Positions 35,135-45,600 of a stretch of DNA of 51,326 nt are shown here, one piece after another; the first letter of the stretch is position 1, and every line of letters begins with the position of its first letter. Source of the stretch: an uncultured archaeon A07HR60 (lineage in GTDB: Archaea; Halobacteriota; Halobacteria; Halobacteriales; Haloferacaceae); contig KI543234.1 of assembly GCA_000496235.1 (NCBI GenBank), forward strand, positions 314,598 to 365,923, given 5' to 3'. Below the pieces are notes generated by a model, which did no database searches, was not told the origin of the DNA, and was given only the letters and a program-made list of their open reading frames with translations. A program made the translations under genes and the position numbers.

Positions 35135-37465
35135 TCAGTCGGCCGTGGCCAGCAACTTCTCCAACAGCATGACTGCAGGCGCTTTCGCGAGCGGGTCGTT
35201 CGCGTTCCCGCAATGAGGCGACTGGACACACGACGGGCAGCCGTCCTCGCAGGGGCACGCGTCGATCATATCCCCAGTTTCGGCAAACAGCTCTTCAATT
35301 CGGTCGAACCCGCGCCGTGTGAGTCCCACTCCCCCGGGGTGGCCGTCGTAGATGAAAATCGCGGGTCCGTCAAGCGGCCCGTAATACGGTATCGACAGAC
35401 CGCCCACATCACCGCGATCACACAGCAGATGCAGCGGGAACAGCGAGATAATCCCGTGTTCGGCTGCGTGAATCCCGCCGTTAAAGCCGTCATCGCCTCC
35501 GAGTTGCCGCATCTGGAATTCGATGTCCTCGGGAACCGGAAACACGAGTGCGCGCGTTCGGAGCGTTGTCTCTGGGAGATCGAGAGTCGCCCGCCCCAGT
35601 GTGTCGCCGGACTTTCGATCTTTTCGCTGATAGCCCGAGATCTGCTCGGTAACGGTCACGTCGACGAATCGAACCGTCACGTCCGGTCGCGACGACAGCT
35701 CCCGGCGGTCGAGCGTCTCGTTAATCTCCATGGCTTTGTCTGTCAGCACCTGTGTGTAGTAATCGGCCCACGAACTCTGCAGTTGCGCCACGTCACGGTC
35801 CAGATCCAGGTCAACCACCTCGTAGGTGCTGCCCTGTTGGTGATAGATCGCGCCGGGGTGAGCGTCTCGCAGAGCGTCCCCTAGGTCCAGACTCGCGATC
35901 ACGTCGTTCGACGAGCGTGTGACAAGATCGACATCGCGGTCGCTGGCCGTCCGGAGTGAGAGATTCTGTTGGGCACTCTCGTCGCCATCGTAGGTCCACC
36001 GTATTCCCTGGGCAGTCTCTCGGCGTTCTAATCGTCCATCCGTCTCGAGGTCGGCCACCATCTCGGGGAATCGGTCGCCAAAGTGGCGGCGATCATCTCG
36101 TGAAAGCCAGTTTTCGTCGGCTGCACAGGCGATGTGGGCTTTGAGAAGCGGCTCGTTTTCGGGGTCAATAATCGCGTCTTCGGCGTCACCGTCGAACAGT
36201 TCGTCGGGGTTGCGGGCCATATACTGATCAAGCTGGTCTTCGCCGGCGATCATCGTCACCAGCGCCGGATCCCGGCCCCGGCCAGCCCGGCCTGCCTGCT
36301 GGAACGTCGACATCCGCGTACCTGGGTACGAGTCGAGGAGTACAGAGTCGAGTCCGCCAACGTCGACGCCGAGTTCCAGCGCGTTCGTGCTCCAGACGCC
36401 TCGGAGATCGCCCCCGTACAGTTGCTCTTCGAGCCTGCGACGCCGGTCGTTCTGCAAGGCAGCCTGATACGCGCCAATCTGGTCGGCCAGCCCTCGCTCA
36501 CCCCGGTCCCGCAGCTCCCCCGAACTCTCGGTGGCGTACTGTTCGGCGGCCTGGCGGGCGCGAGTGAATGCGAGTGTCTGGTGGCCGCGCGTCACCAAGT
36601 CGACGAACAGGCGTTTCGTCTCGGTGTGGCTGGAGCGGCGTCGACCGCTCTCACCGCCGCGGTCGGTTTCGTATTCCGGCGGATTCCACACCAGCCAGTG
36701 ACGGGGGCCACGACCGCTAGTATCAGTGTCGACAAGCCGGTAGTCGTCTGCCTGTCGACCGGTCACGCGAGCGGCGTGTTTGACCGGGTTACCGATCGTC
36801 GCCGAACAACAGATGAACTGTGGGTCGGCGTCGAATCGCTCACACAGCCGGGCGAGCCGCCGAAACACCAGTCCGACTCCGGATCCAAACACACCCCGGT
36901 AGCTGTGTACTTCGTCGACCACCACGAGCTCCAAACTCGAGAACAGCCACTCCCACAGCCGGTACCCGTACGGTAACAATCCGTAGTGGAGCATATCGGG
37001 ATTACTCAAGATCAGCGTGGGCTTTTCATCACGCACCCGCCGTTTCTCGGATTGTGACTGGCGCCCCGTGTACTGAGCCACGGACACCTTCGACGGACCT
37101 AACCCCCTGCTCAGATCGGTCAGCGTCTCCTCCTGGTCGGCAATCAACGCGTTCTGGGGCCCCACGTAGAGGGTTCGCCCGCCGCTCGATAGTGCCCGCT
37201 CGAACGCGGGAACTGTGTACGCCACTGATTTGCCGCTGGCCGTCTCCGTCGCGAGAACAACGTCGTCCCCGTCGCGAATACCTTCGATAGCTTCGGCTTG
37301 GTGACGATAGAGATCGTCGATCCCGCGTGCCGACAGGCTACTTTCGACGCGAGTATCTAACTCAATATCTGCAAACTCTGGGTCCCGCGCTGGGAGTCGC
37401 CGTCTGTCGGCGATCTGCCCGGAATAATATGGTCGGTCTCGCAACCACTCGACAGTATCGTCCAC
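35135..37465 (-). CDS. DEAD/DEAH-box helicase with Zn-binding C-terminal domain (MrfA/YprA type)
   Basis: A 776-residue SF2 helicase. N-terminal RecA fold: LYRHQAEAIEGI (Q-like), ATETASGKSVAYTVP (Walker A), TLYVGPQNALIADQ (Ia), ILSNPDMLH, VVVDEVHSYRGVFGSGV (DEVH box) and CCSATIGNP (III). Second RecA fold: LAFTRARQAAEQYA, WSTNALELGVDVGGLDSVLLDSYPGT and QQAGRAGRGRDPALV. The C-terminal DUF1998-type zinc domain has DACPCEDGCPSCVQSPHCGN. Bacterial MrfA is a DNA helicase in nucleotide excision-type repair of mitomycin C damage; Hrq1 is the eukaryotic relative. An archaeal DNA-repair role is a fair inference. GTG start at 37465. Confidence 0.92.
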   Translation of the reverse strand: MDDTVEWLRDRPYYSGQIADRRRLPARDPEFADIELDTRVESSLSARGIDDLYRHQAEAIEGIRDGDDVVLATETASGKSVAYTVPAFERALSSGGRTLYVGPQNALIADQEETLTDLSRGLGPSKVSVAQYTGRQSQSEKRRVRDEKPTLILSNPDMLHYGLLPYGYRLWEWLFSSLELVVVDEVHSYRGVFGSGVGLVFRRLARLCERFDADPQFICCSATIGNPVKHAARVTGRQADDYRLVDTDTSGRGPRHWLVWNPPEYETDRGGESGRRRSSHTETKRLFVDLVTRGHQTLAFTRARQAAEQYATESSGELRDRGERGLADQIGAYQAALQNDRRRRLEEQLYGGDLRGVWSTNALELGVDVGGLDSVLLDSYPGTRMSTFQQAGRAGRGRDPALVTMIAGEDQLDQYMARNPDELFDGDAEDAIIDPENEPLLKAHIACAADENWLSRDDRRHFGDRFPEMVADLETDGRLERRETAQGIRWTYDGDESAQQNLSLRTASDRDVDLVTRSSNDVIASLDLGDALRDAHPGAIYHQQGSTYEVVDLDLDRDVAQLQSSWADYYTQVLTDKAMEINETLDRRELSSRPDVTVRFVDVTVTEQISGYQRKDRKSGDTLGRATLDLPETTLRTRALVFPVPEDIEFQMRQLGGDDGFNGGIHAAEHGIISLFPLHLLCDRGDVGGLSIPYYGPLDGPAIFIYDGHPGGVGLTRRGFDRIEELFAETGDMIDACPCEDGCPSCVQSPHCGNANDPLAKAPAVMLLEKLLATAD

Positions 37466-37691
37466 ACTCTCACTCCGACCGCCATCTGCCTAACAGTTGT
37501 GCCCCGTCGCTCCGGCCCATCTCAGTTGGCCTTCCATTCCCTCTCGTCTACCGGTGAGCAGATTGAGTGATTCGGATTCAACCCCCGAAGAGATTCACAC
37601 CCAATCTCTGTGTTTCCCTCTGTGCGTGCCAGGGTCACCGGTTTCGTGTGAGAGTCCCGTGTCATCATGACCAGCGTGCTCCACTCAGAAC

Positions 37692-37832
37692 GTGAGTGAC
37701 ATTTGGCGGCGGTACCAGATGTCCGGCTGGCCTGTGCGAGCGTGTGACGGGTGTGCAGTGTTCGTCGGAGACATGATGTGGCCGCAGTGGATAGTCGTGG
37801 CCGAGCGGCACATCAAACGGGCCTTCCAGTGA
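37692..37832 (+). CDS. Possible 46-residue protein or gene remnant with a CxxC motif
   Basis: Open frame from GTG at 37692 (MSDIWRRYQMSGWPVRACDG...) to TGA. It is rich in Trp, Arg, Met and Val, with one CDGC pair (residues 17-20) and an amphipathic C-terminus ending HIKRAFQ. The third codon positions are G/C-biased as in real genes of this genome. No family is recognised, no clear TATA box, and only one CxxC is present, so it may be the tail of a decayed gene. The rest of the gap 37466-37974 shows only the thrS promoter (CTTATCC at 37945-37951). Confidence 0.35.
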   Translation: MSDIWRRYQMSGWPVRACDGCAVFVGDMMWPQWIVVAERHIKRAFQ

Positions 37833-37944
37833 GGATTGTCATCGTCTGCAGACTCTCGTTCAGCGCGTCGCTGGTGAGAATCAATGCGGGTAGAACCGGC
37901 CGCGAGCGTCACGACGTCGAGCTGTGGTGCGGCACTCAACAACA

Positions 37945-37951
37945 CTTATCC
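37945..37951 (+). promoter_or_regulatory. TATA-like box of thrS
   Basis: CTTATCC, 23 bases before the ATG at 37975. Confidence 0.45.
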
Positions 37952-37974
37952 AATTCCTGCGACTCTCAACATGT

Positions 37975-39930
37975 ATGAGTGAGAGTAGCCCCGAGGCAGA
38001 AGTGACGGTCACCCTTCCGGACGGGACGGAACTGCCTGTACCAGAGGGATCGACGGTAGAAGACGTGGCATACGAGATCGGACCGGGGCTCGGAGACGAC
38101 ACAGTTGCAGGCGTGATCGACGGGGAACTCGTCGACAAACAGGACCGCGTTCCCGATGGGGCCGACCTGGAAATCGTCACCGAGGGATCCGACGAATATC
38201 TGGACGTACTACGACACTCGTCAGCACACGTGTTCGCACAGGCGCTTCAGCGGGTCTCTCCGGAGGCCAAACTCGCGATTGGGCCGCCGACTGAAGAGGG
38301 GTTTTACTATGATGTCGCCGATGTCGATCTCGATGAAGCTGATCTCGAGGCTATCCAGACAGAGATGGAAGCGATCATCGCGGCAGACCACGATATCGAG
38401 CGGGTAGAGCGGTCTCGTGAGGAGGCGTTCGACAGGTTCGATTCTAACCGATTCAAACGGGAAATCTTGAACGAGGAGGCCGCCGGCGAGGATCCGGTCA
38501 CCTTCTACGTACAAGACGGCTGGGAGGACCTCTGTCAGGGACCACACGTGGACTCGACCGGCGAGATCGGCGCGGTAGAGTTACTGAATATCTCTGCATC
38601 ATACTGGCGTGGAGACGAAAATAACGCCCAACTCACCCGAGTCAGCGGAACTGCCTTCGAGTCAGACGGCAATCTGCAAGAGTACCTCGATATGCGTGAA
38701 GAGGCGAAAGAGCGTGACCACCGGAAACTGGGCCGAGAGATGGACCTGTTCTCGATTCCTACCGTGACGGGTCCTGGACTCCCGCTGTATCACCCGAACG
38801 GCAAGACTGTGCTGCGCGAACTCGAGGAGTTCGTCAACGAGGTCAACCGCGATGCCGGCTACGACCAGGTGGAAACCCCCCACCTGTTCCGGACGGAGTT
38901 ATGGAAGCAGTCAGGCCACTACGAAAACTACGAGGACGATATGTTCCTCCTGGATATCAACGACGAAGAGTACGGCCTGAAGCCGATGAATTGCCCGGGT
39001 CACGCGACGATTTTCGATCAGTCGAGCTGGTCGTATCGCGAGCTGCCGATGCGGTACTTCGAAAATGGCAAAGTGTATCGGAAAGAACAGCGGGGCGAAT
39101 TGTCGGGGCTGTCACGGGTGTGGGCGTTCACAATCGACGATGGCCACCTGTTCGTCCGACAAGAACAGATCGAACAGGAGGTACGGTCGGTGATGGACCT
39201 GATATTCCAGGTGATCGAGACGTTCGATCTGGAGGTGGAAGTTGCATTAGCGACTCGCCCGGAGAAATCCGTCGGGAGCGACGAGATCTGGGAGTCTGCA
39301 GAACGGCAGCTGCGGGAGGTACTCGACACCGACGGCCACGACTACGACCTGGAACCCGGCGACGGGGCGTTTTACGGCCCCAAAATCGACTTTTCGTTCG
39401 AAGACGCACTCGGGCGAACCTGGGACGGTCCGACAGTCCAGTTGGATTTCAATATGCCCTCGCGGTTTGACCTCAGTTACACCGGGCAAGACAACCAGGA
39501 CCACCGACCGGTGATGATCCACCGAGCGCTGTACGGCAGCTACGAGCGGTTTTTCATGGTATTGATCGAACACTTCAACGGGAATTTCCCTCTCTGGCTA
39601 GCCCCCGAGCAGGTCCGAATACTTCCCGTTTCGGACGACAATCTTGGCTATGCTCACCGGGTGAAAAACGCGCTGGCAGACGCAGGTTTCCGTGTCGAAG
39701 TCGAAGATCACGACTGGACGGTCGGTCGCAAAATCCGGCAGGCACACGACGACCGGCTGCCGTACATGCTCGTGGTCGGGGATACCGAAGAGCAGAACGA
39801 GACCGTATCGGTGCGTGACCGGTTTGAGACGGAGGCCGACCCAGTAGATCTGGAGGTATTCGTTAATCATCTCGTCGACGAACGCGACGAGAAGCGTCTC
39901 GATCCAGACTTTATTTCCAAGTCCGGGTGA
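37975..39930 (+). CDS. thrS: Threonyl-tRNA synthetase
   Basis: A 651-residue class II synthetase charging tRNA-Thr. Order: TGS domain (8-70, [21 protein letters not shown]), editing/SAD domain with [13 protein letters not shown] and [12 protein letters not shown], catalytic core with [31 protein letters not shown] (motif 2) and [20 protein letters not shown] (motif 3), then the anticodon-binding domain from about 555 ([21 protein letters not shown]). The bacterial/eukaryal-type editing domain is present, not the D-Tyr-deacylase-like one of many other archaea. ATG at 37975 is set by the TATA spacing; an overlapping ATG at 37971 is in another frame. Confidence 0.97.
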   Translation: MSESSPEAEVTVTLPDGTELPVPEGSTVEDVAYEIGPGLGDDTVAGVIDGELVDKQDRVPDGADLEIVTEGSDEYLDVLRHSSAHVFAQALQRVSPEAKLAIGPPTEEGFYYDVADVDLDEADLEAIQTEMEAIIAADHDIERVERSREEAFDRFDSNRFKREILNEEAAGEDPVTFYVQDGWEDLCQGPHVDSTGEIGAVELLNISASYWRGDENNAQLTRVSGTAFESDGNLQEYLDMREEAKERDHRKLGREMDLFSIPTVTGPGLPLYHPNGKTVLRELEEFVNEVNRDAGYDQVETPHLFRTELWKQSGHYENYEDDMFLLDINDEEYGLKPMNCPGHATIFDQSSWSYRELPMRYFENGKVYRKEQRGELSGLSRVWAFTIDDGHLFVRQEQIEQEVRSVMDLIFQVIETFDLEVEVALATRPEKSVGSDEIWESAERQLREVLDTDGHDYDLEPGDGAFYGPKIDFSFEDALGRTWDGPTVQLDFNMPSRFDLSYTGQDNQDHRPVMIHRALYGSYERFFMVLIEHFNGNFPLWLAPEQVRILPVSDDNLGYAHRVKNALADAGFRVEVEDHDWTVGRKIRQAHDDRLPYMLVVGDTEEQNETVSVRDRFETEADPVDLEVFVNHLVDERDEKRLDPDFISKSG

Positions 39931-40304
39931 GTGGCGCAATTCGCTGTCCCGACCGCCAGCGGATCTGACGCGTCTATCGTGCCGGCTACACGTGCAGTTG
40001 ACAACTCACCTGTCCTAACTTCGAGAGCAGGTGAACGATCACCTGTATCACCGTCTGCACTGTTGATGGACCGAACGTGTCGAGTCCAGAGCCACTGGAT
40101 TCGTTGCTATCCCGAGACACGGCTTCTGGGGTGAGTCTGGCCACAGCTAACTCCTGCCGGGTCTTATCGAATCTTGTCGAGTCAGTCTCTGATGCTGTGT
40201 CACGGTCGGAGGTGGAAATTCGCACAGAGACGGGGCCATAGTGGCTTGCAGTGGAAAATCTGCTTCGGGTGTGTTAAGTGGCATCCACGTCCAACATTCA
40301 AGAA
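39931..40304. other. thrS to TrkA-DHH intergenic region
   Basis: About 375 bases. It contains CAGGTGA-4-TCACCTG (about 40029-40046), a perfect 7-bp inverted repeat of operator or terminator size, and a TTAAG stretch near 40274 that serves as promoter for the next gene. No supported gene. Confidence 0.4.
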
Positions 40305-41762
40305 ATGAGTGCCGGCGCCGAGCAGCGGTCACAGACGAGCTACGTGATTCTCGGGTGCGGGAGTGTCGGCCACGCCGTGGCTGAAGAACTCGACAGCGAG
40401 GGCAAAGACGTCTTGATTTTGGATCGCGACGAGACTCGGGTGGAATCGCTCCGCGATCAAGATCTCACTGCACGACGCCAAGACATCAGTGACCCGGCCG
40501 TGACAGACGCTGTCGCCGGTCGTGACATCGTATTGATCCTCTCGTCGGACACAGACGCAAATAAAGACGCCCTGATGGCGATTCGGGAGGGAGGCAGCGA
40601 CCAGTACATCGTGGTGCGGGCGGCCGATCCCGTCAGTGAAGACGAACTCCGGGAGCACGGCGCGGATGTGGTAATCAATCCGTCGACGGTGATTTCGAAT
40701 TCGGCGCTCCGGTCGCTCGAAACCGGGGAACTGGAGTATCTAGCCCGGCAACTCGCGGAAATCCTGGAGACGGACACCTCCGATATGGCGATCATCACTC
40801 ACGAGAGTCCCGACCCGGATTCGATTGCCTCCGCAGTGGCGCTGCGGGCGGTCGCCGACACGTTCGGAGTAGATGCATCGATTATTTACAAAGGCGAGGT
40901 GGGCCACCAGGAGAACCGTGCGTTCGTCAATCTTCTCGGAATCGAGTTGCTCGCGTGGGAAGACGCCAAACAGATCAGCGAGTACGATACTGTGGCCCTG
41001 GTCGATTATACAAAAACCGGCGACGAACAGCTGTCCGACCCAGTTAACGTGTACATTGACCACCGAGAACCGCCCGAAGAGATCACCGCCGAATTTCTTG
41101 ATATCCGAGCTGACGTCTCCTCGACGTCGACGATACTGACGAAGTATCTCCAGGAGTTCGATATCTCGCCGTCCGAGGAAGTCGCGACTGCGCTGTTGTA
41201 CGGGATTCGGGCCGAGACAATGGACTTCAAACGCGATACGACGCCGGCAGACCTCACTGCAGCCGCCTATCTCCACCCGTTCGCGAACCACGACACCCTC
41301 GAACAGGTAGAATCGCCGTCGATGAGCCCAGAAACGTTAGATGTCCTCGCAAAGGCGATCCAGAGTCGAGAAATCCAGGGAAGTCATCTATTCACCACGG
41401 CGGGATTCGTCAGCGAGCAGGAACCGCTGGTGCAGGCGGCTCAACACCTCCTGAATCTGGAAGGGATTACCACGACAGCTGTCCTCGGCATCGCAGACGA
41501 GGAAATCTACGTGGCTGCCCGCTCTAAGGACATCCGGATCGATATCGGGAATATCCTGAAAGACGCGTTCGAAGAGATGGGCGAGGCCACGGGCCACTCG
41601 ACCCAGGGGTCTGTCGAAGTCCCGCTTGGGATTTTCACTGGAATCGAGACGACCGATGACAATCGCGACACCTTGTTATCGCTCACCAAACAGGCAGTTC
41701 GCCGCAAGTTGTTCGCGTCACTGGGCGTCGAAGGAACAAACGGTAATACGACACCGGATTAA
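40305..41762 (+). CDS. TrkA-N (RCK)/DHH/DHHA1 fusion phosphoesterase
   Basis: A 485-residue fusion. The N-terminal Rossmann domain (YVILGCGSVGHAVAEEL, GxGxxG at 17-22; VLILDRDE acidic strand-2 end) is of the TrkA-N nucleotide-binding type. It is followed by a DHH phosphoesterase with motif I MAIITHESPDPDSIASA (about 155), motif II VALVDYTKTG and, where DHH is expected, VYIDHREPPEE. A DHHA1 nucleic-acid or nucleotide-binding domain forms the C-terminal half. The layout suggests a cyclic-di-nucleotide or nanoRNA phosphodiesterase sensing NAD(H) or a nucleotide; substrate unproven. The third DHH residue is Arg. ATG at 40305 has TTAAG about 26 bases upstream; a GTG at 40278 is the alternative. 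Confidence 0.85.
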   Translation: MSAGAEQRSQTSYVILGCGSVGHAVAEELDSEGKDVLILDRDETRVESLRDQDLTARRQDISDPAVTDAVAGRDIVLILSSDTDANKDALMAIREGGSDQYIVVRAADPVSEDELREHGADVVINPSTVISNSALRSLETGELEYLARQLAEILETDTSDMAIITHESPDPDSIASAVALRAVADTFGVDASIIYKGEVGHQENRAFVNLLGIELLAWEDAKQISEYDTVALVDYTKTGDEQLSDPVNVYIDHREPPEEITAEFLDIRADVSSTSTILTKYLQEFDISPSEEVATALLYGIRAETMDFKRDTTPADLTAAAYLHPFANHDTLEQVESPSMSPETLDVLAKAIQSREIQGSHLFTTAGFVSEQEPLVQAAQHLLNLEGITTTAVLGIADEEIYVAARSKDIRIDIGNILKDAFEEMGEATGHSTQGSVEVPLGIFTGIETTDDNRDTLLSLTKQAVRRKLFASLGVEGTNGNTTPD

Positions 41763-41776
41763 CCCCTTAGAGGGTT
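41761..41776 (+). terminator. Hairpin at the end of the TrkA-DHH gene
   Basis: AACCC-6-GGGTT overlaps the stop codon of the TrkA-DHH gene. Short stem without a T-run, so the call is weak. Confidence 0.3.
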
Positions 41777-41814
41777 CGTTGGACGGGTCGGTCACTGGCA
41801 CTTATAGAAAGCAA

Positions 41815-41870
41815 GGAGAATACCCGCGTCTTCAGGCGCGGGACGATGTCAATCTTGACCTGTCTGTGAG
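41815..41870 (+). mobile_element. Solo IS200/IS605-like right-end hairpin
   Basis: AGGAGAATA, then stem CCCGCG (41823-41828)/CGCGGG (41837-41842) with the loop TCTTCAGG, then ACGATGTCAA (41843-41852). This is the usual haloarchaeal IS1341-type right end and omega-RNA 3' end, with ACGATGTCAA in place of AGGATGTCAA. No tnpB frame or left end is adjacent. About 18 further bases, where a guide would lie in a functional element, are included. Confidence 0.5.
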
Positions 41871-42034
41871 GGCAGGGCAAGGCAGGGCTGGGCCGCGTCT
41901 TCTCTCCGACTAGTCGTGACACAAAGCAGTTTTGCGAGGTGTGGGTCCCGCGATCCAAGAGTCACCGTCCCGCGCAGTCGCTGGTCACACGAATCTAGAA
42001 TTTCGGAGACGCGTTCTCTGCGAATTGATCTGAT

Positions 42035-42334
42035 TCAGGCGACTGCTTCCTCGTTTTCCTCGGCGTCGTCGTCTGTTTTCAGTCGCTCGACGATATCGTT
42101 CACCAAGACAACGTCACCGACGGCTCTCACCCATCTGTACGGGACGATCACACCTTGTCCGGGGTCCACGTGACTTGCGAACAACTCGGAACTGAGCTCT
42201 GCCAGCGCTAACCCAGTGACTTGCTCCTCGTCGAGATCGAGTCTGACGTCTTCGATTTCGCCCACGAAGACGCCGTTGTTCGAGTATACTTCCCGCCCTA
42301 CCAGTGCCGTGATTTCCTGTGACTCCCCGTCCAT
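42035..42334 (-). CDS. PRC-barrel domain protein
   Basis: A 99-residue PRC-barrel protein, the fold of the RimM C-terminus and of photosynthetic reaction-centre subunit H. Sequence: EITALVGREVYSNNGVFVGEIEDVRLDL, QVTGLALAELSSELF, and the strongly conserved haloarchaeal block VIVPYRWVRAVGDVVLV. A Glu/Asp-rich tail follows. Haloarchaeal PRC-barrel proteins include the division factors CdpB1/CdpB2 that work with SepF; membership of that subgroup cannot be settled here. ATG at 42334; a TTTTTATGC box is about 26 bases upstream. The longer open frame to 42469 has no conserved residues. Confidence 0.85.
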   Translation of the reverse strand: MDGESQEITALVGREVYSNNGVFVGEIEDVRLDLDEEQVTGLALAELSSELFASHVDPGQGVIVPYRWVRAVGDVVLVNDIVERLKTDDDAEENEEAVA

Positions 42335-42660
42335 AACCGAATCGTCGCAACCACAGCATAAAAACGTTCTTCGTAGTGTGTGGAGACTCCACAGTCTGCT
42401 GGAATCGACGCTTGGGCAGTCGTCTTGACCGTCTCGGCAATCCAGCACTGGCTCTGACCGAATTAGCAATACCAGCGAAAGATCGCTGTTTTAGCCGCCG
42501 GTGATGGTGTGGACAGCTTTATGCTGTACTCGAGAGAGCTAATGCTGGTAACGACAAGCCAGTCTTCTGTCCGTCAGTTCACTCCGTCGCTAGTCCAGCA
42601 GCACAGCGAATGGTGTCTGTTGCGTGGTATTTATAATCACAAACCACCTGCGTGCGTGAT
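42335..42660. other. Divergent region between the PRC-barrel gene and the D-lactate dehydrogenase gene
   Basis: About 325 bases containing the two promoters only. AT-rich positions are around 42360 and 42625-42640. No supported gene or RNA. Confidence 0.5.
42628..42637 (+). promoter_or_regulatory. TATA box of the D-lactate dehydrogenase-type gene
   Basis: TATTTATAAT, 23 bases before the ATG at 42661; one of the best TATA boxes in the window. Confidence 0.6.
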
Positions 42661-45600
42661 ATGGCCTCACATGCGGATCTCCCGGGGGATCCGGCACTCG
42701 ACGGAGATTACGATTATCAGGGAGGAGAGATTCATCGACCCGACCTGTTGTCAGCACTCGAAGCACGGGTCGACGGCGACGTGCGGTTTGACGACTACTC
42801 CCGGCGTATGTACGCGACGGACGCCTCGGCGTACGAAGTCGCCCCGATTGGTGTCGTCCTCCCAGAATCGACAGCCGACGTGGCCAGTGTTATGTCGTAT
42901 TGTGCTGACGAAGGAATCCCGGTGTTGCCCCGAGGGGGCGCCACATCACTGGCTGGGCAGACGGTCAACGAGGCGGTAGTGCTGGACTTCACCCGGCACA
43001 TGGATGAGATTAAGACCATCGACCCGGACGGAGAGACAGCCACGGTCCAGAGTGGGACAATTCTGGGGGAGCTGAACACCCAGGCGGCCCCACACGACCT
43101 GAAATTCGCGCCGGACCCCGCCTGGCGGGACAAGAGTGCAATCGGTGGGGCGATCGGTAACAACTCCACGGGTGCTCACTCGCTGGTTCACGGGAAGACT
43201 GACGCATATATCGAGGAGGTCGAGGCGGTTCTGGCAGACGGGACCGTCACGAGATTCGGACAGGTAACCGTGGAGACACTACGGACCCGCGCTGATCCTG
43301 ACGGGGATATCGAAGCCCGAGTCGCGGCAGAGGTGGTTCGGATTCTCGATGAAGAAGCCGACGAGATTGCCGACCGCTATCCCGAGATGAAGCGCAACGT
43401 CTCCGGATACAATCTCGACAGACTTGTCGACGATGTCCGCGGGGCGTATCGCGGTGAGGCGGGCACCGGCGCCCCCGAGGCCGGGCCGGAAGGGACGGTG
43501 AATCTGGGCCGCCTGCTTGCCGGGAGCGAGGGAACCTTAGCGGTCATCACCGAGGCCACGGTCTCTCTGGAGCCGATTCCGGAGACCAAAGCGATTGGCT
43601 TGCTCACGTACGACGCGCTAGACGACGCCATGGAAGACGTGGCACCGGTCTTAGAACACGACCCGGCGGCAGTGGAGGTGATGGACGATGTGCTGTTAGA
43701 CCTCGCAGCCAAGACCCGCGAGTTCGAGGACGTCGTCGGGATGCTTCCCGAGGGGACCGATTCGGCATTGTTAGTGGAATTTTACGCCGACAGCGACGAG
43801 TCAGGGCGTCACCAGGTGGCTGACCTGATGAGTGACCGACTCGGCCGTCTCCCGGCCGACAGCGCAGCCGAGGAGCCGCCAGACCAGGGTAATATCACGA
43901 GCCACCCGCGTCGGGCGGTGGATGGGATGGAGGCTCACGACGAGGACACCCGGTCTCGCTTCTGGAAGATGCGGAAAGCAGGTCTCCCGATCTTATTGTC
44001 GCGAACATCTGAGCAAAAACACGTCTCGTTCATCGAGGACTGCGCGGTGCCGCCAGAACATCTGCCGGAGTTCAGCCGTGAATTTGAGGCGATTCTCCAG
44101 CGTCACGACACCTTTGCCTCGTTTTACGCACACGCCGGGCCGGGAGTGTTGCATATTCGGCCGCTGGTCAACCTGCAGAGCATGAGTGGGGTCGAGACGA
44201 TGGAGTCGATTGCATCGGAGGTATCGGATTTGGTGGTCAGGTTGGGCGGGAGTATTTCCGGCGAACACGGTGACGGACGAGCCCGAACCCAGTGGAACCG
44301 AAAGCTGTACGGCCAGGAGCTCTGGGAGACATTTCAGTCGCTGAAGACGGCGTTTGACCCTGACTGGCTGCTGAATCCAGGCCAAGTGTGCGGTGACGTC
44401 GACATGACGGAGCATTTGCGATACGGCGCCGATTACGAGTTCGACGCCGGCTTCGAGCCTGCGCTGGATTGGGACAATGAAAACGGGTTCGAGGGAATGA
44501 CCGAACTGTGTCACGGCTGCGGGGGATGTCGAGGCAATCAAGAGACGACAGGAGGGATGATGTGTCCCACGTATCGCGCTGTCGACGAAGAGATCCAGTC
44601 GACACGTGGTCGGGCGAATATGCTTCGTGAGGCAATGAGCGGGCAACTTCCCGACGACCCGACCGATCCCGAGTTCGTGACCGAGGTGTTGGACCTCTGT
44701 GTCGGCTGTAAAGGGTGTGCCAAAGACTGCCCGAGTGGCGTCGATTTGGCGAAAATGAAAGCAGAGGCCACACATGCTCACCACGAGGCAGAGGGTGCCT
44801 CGCTCCGAGACCAGTTTTTCGGCCGGTTCGAAGCGCTCGCTCCGTTAGGATCGATGCTGGCCCCGGTAGCAAATGCCGCGACATCGCTTCCTGGCGCTGA
44901 TTTGATCGCCGAAAAGACGCTCGGGATCGCCCGAGAACGCGACCTGCCACAGTTTGCCTCTGAAAGTCTTCTGGAGTGGTTCCAGGCTCGCGGTGGGGCG
45001 GCGGTTCCCGAGGAGGATGCTGACAGACGTGTCCTGCTGTTTCCTGACGCGTACACCGCTTACACACGGCCAGTAGCCGGGAAGGCGGCCGTCCGCGTAT
45101 TAGAGGCGGCTGGCGTCCACGTGTCGATCCCCGACGTGCCGGGCACCGGCCGTCCTGCCTTCTCAAAGGGCTTCCTGGATGAAGCGCGCAGTACGGCGAT
45201 TGAGACGGTGACGACGCTCGCGTCCCGTATCGAGGACGGCTGGGACGTGGTCGTCGTCGAGCCCTCGGATGCAGTCATGCTGCAGTCGGATTATCAGGAC
45301 CTACTGTGTGGAGACGCCTCTGAGCTGGCTGACGAGCGAGTGATGACCGTCTCCAACGGCACATACGGTGCGTGTGAGTATCTAGATGCGTTCCGGCTGG
45401 ACGCCGAACTGGGCTTTGACGCGCCGACCCAGCAACTCACCTACCACGGTCACTGTCACCAGAAAGCGACCCAGAAAGACCACCACGCCGTCGGAGTGCT
45501 CCGGCGCGCCGGCTATGGCGTCGACCCGCTCGATTCGACCTGCTGTGGGATGGCCGGGTCCTTCGGCTACGAGTCAGAGCACTACTCGCTAAGTAAACAG

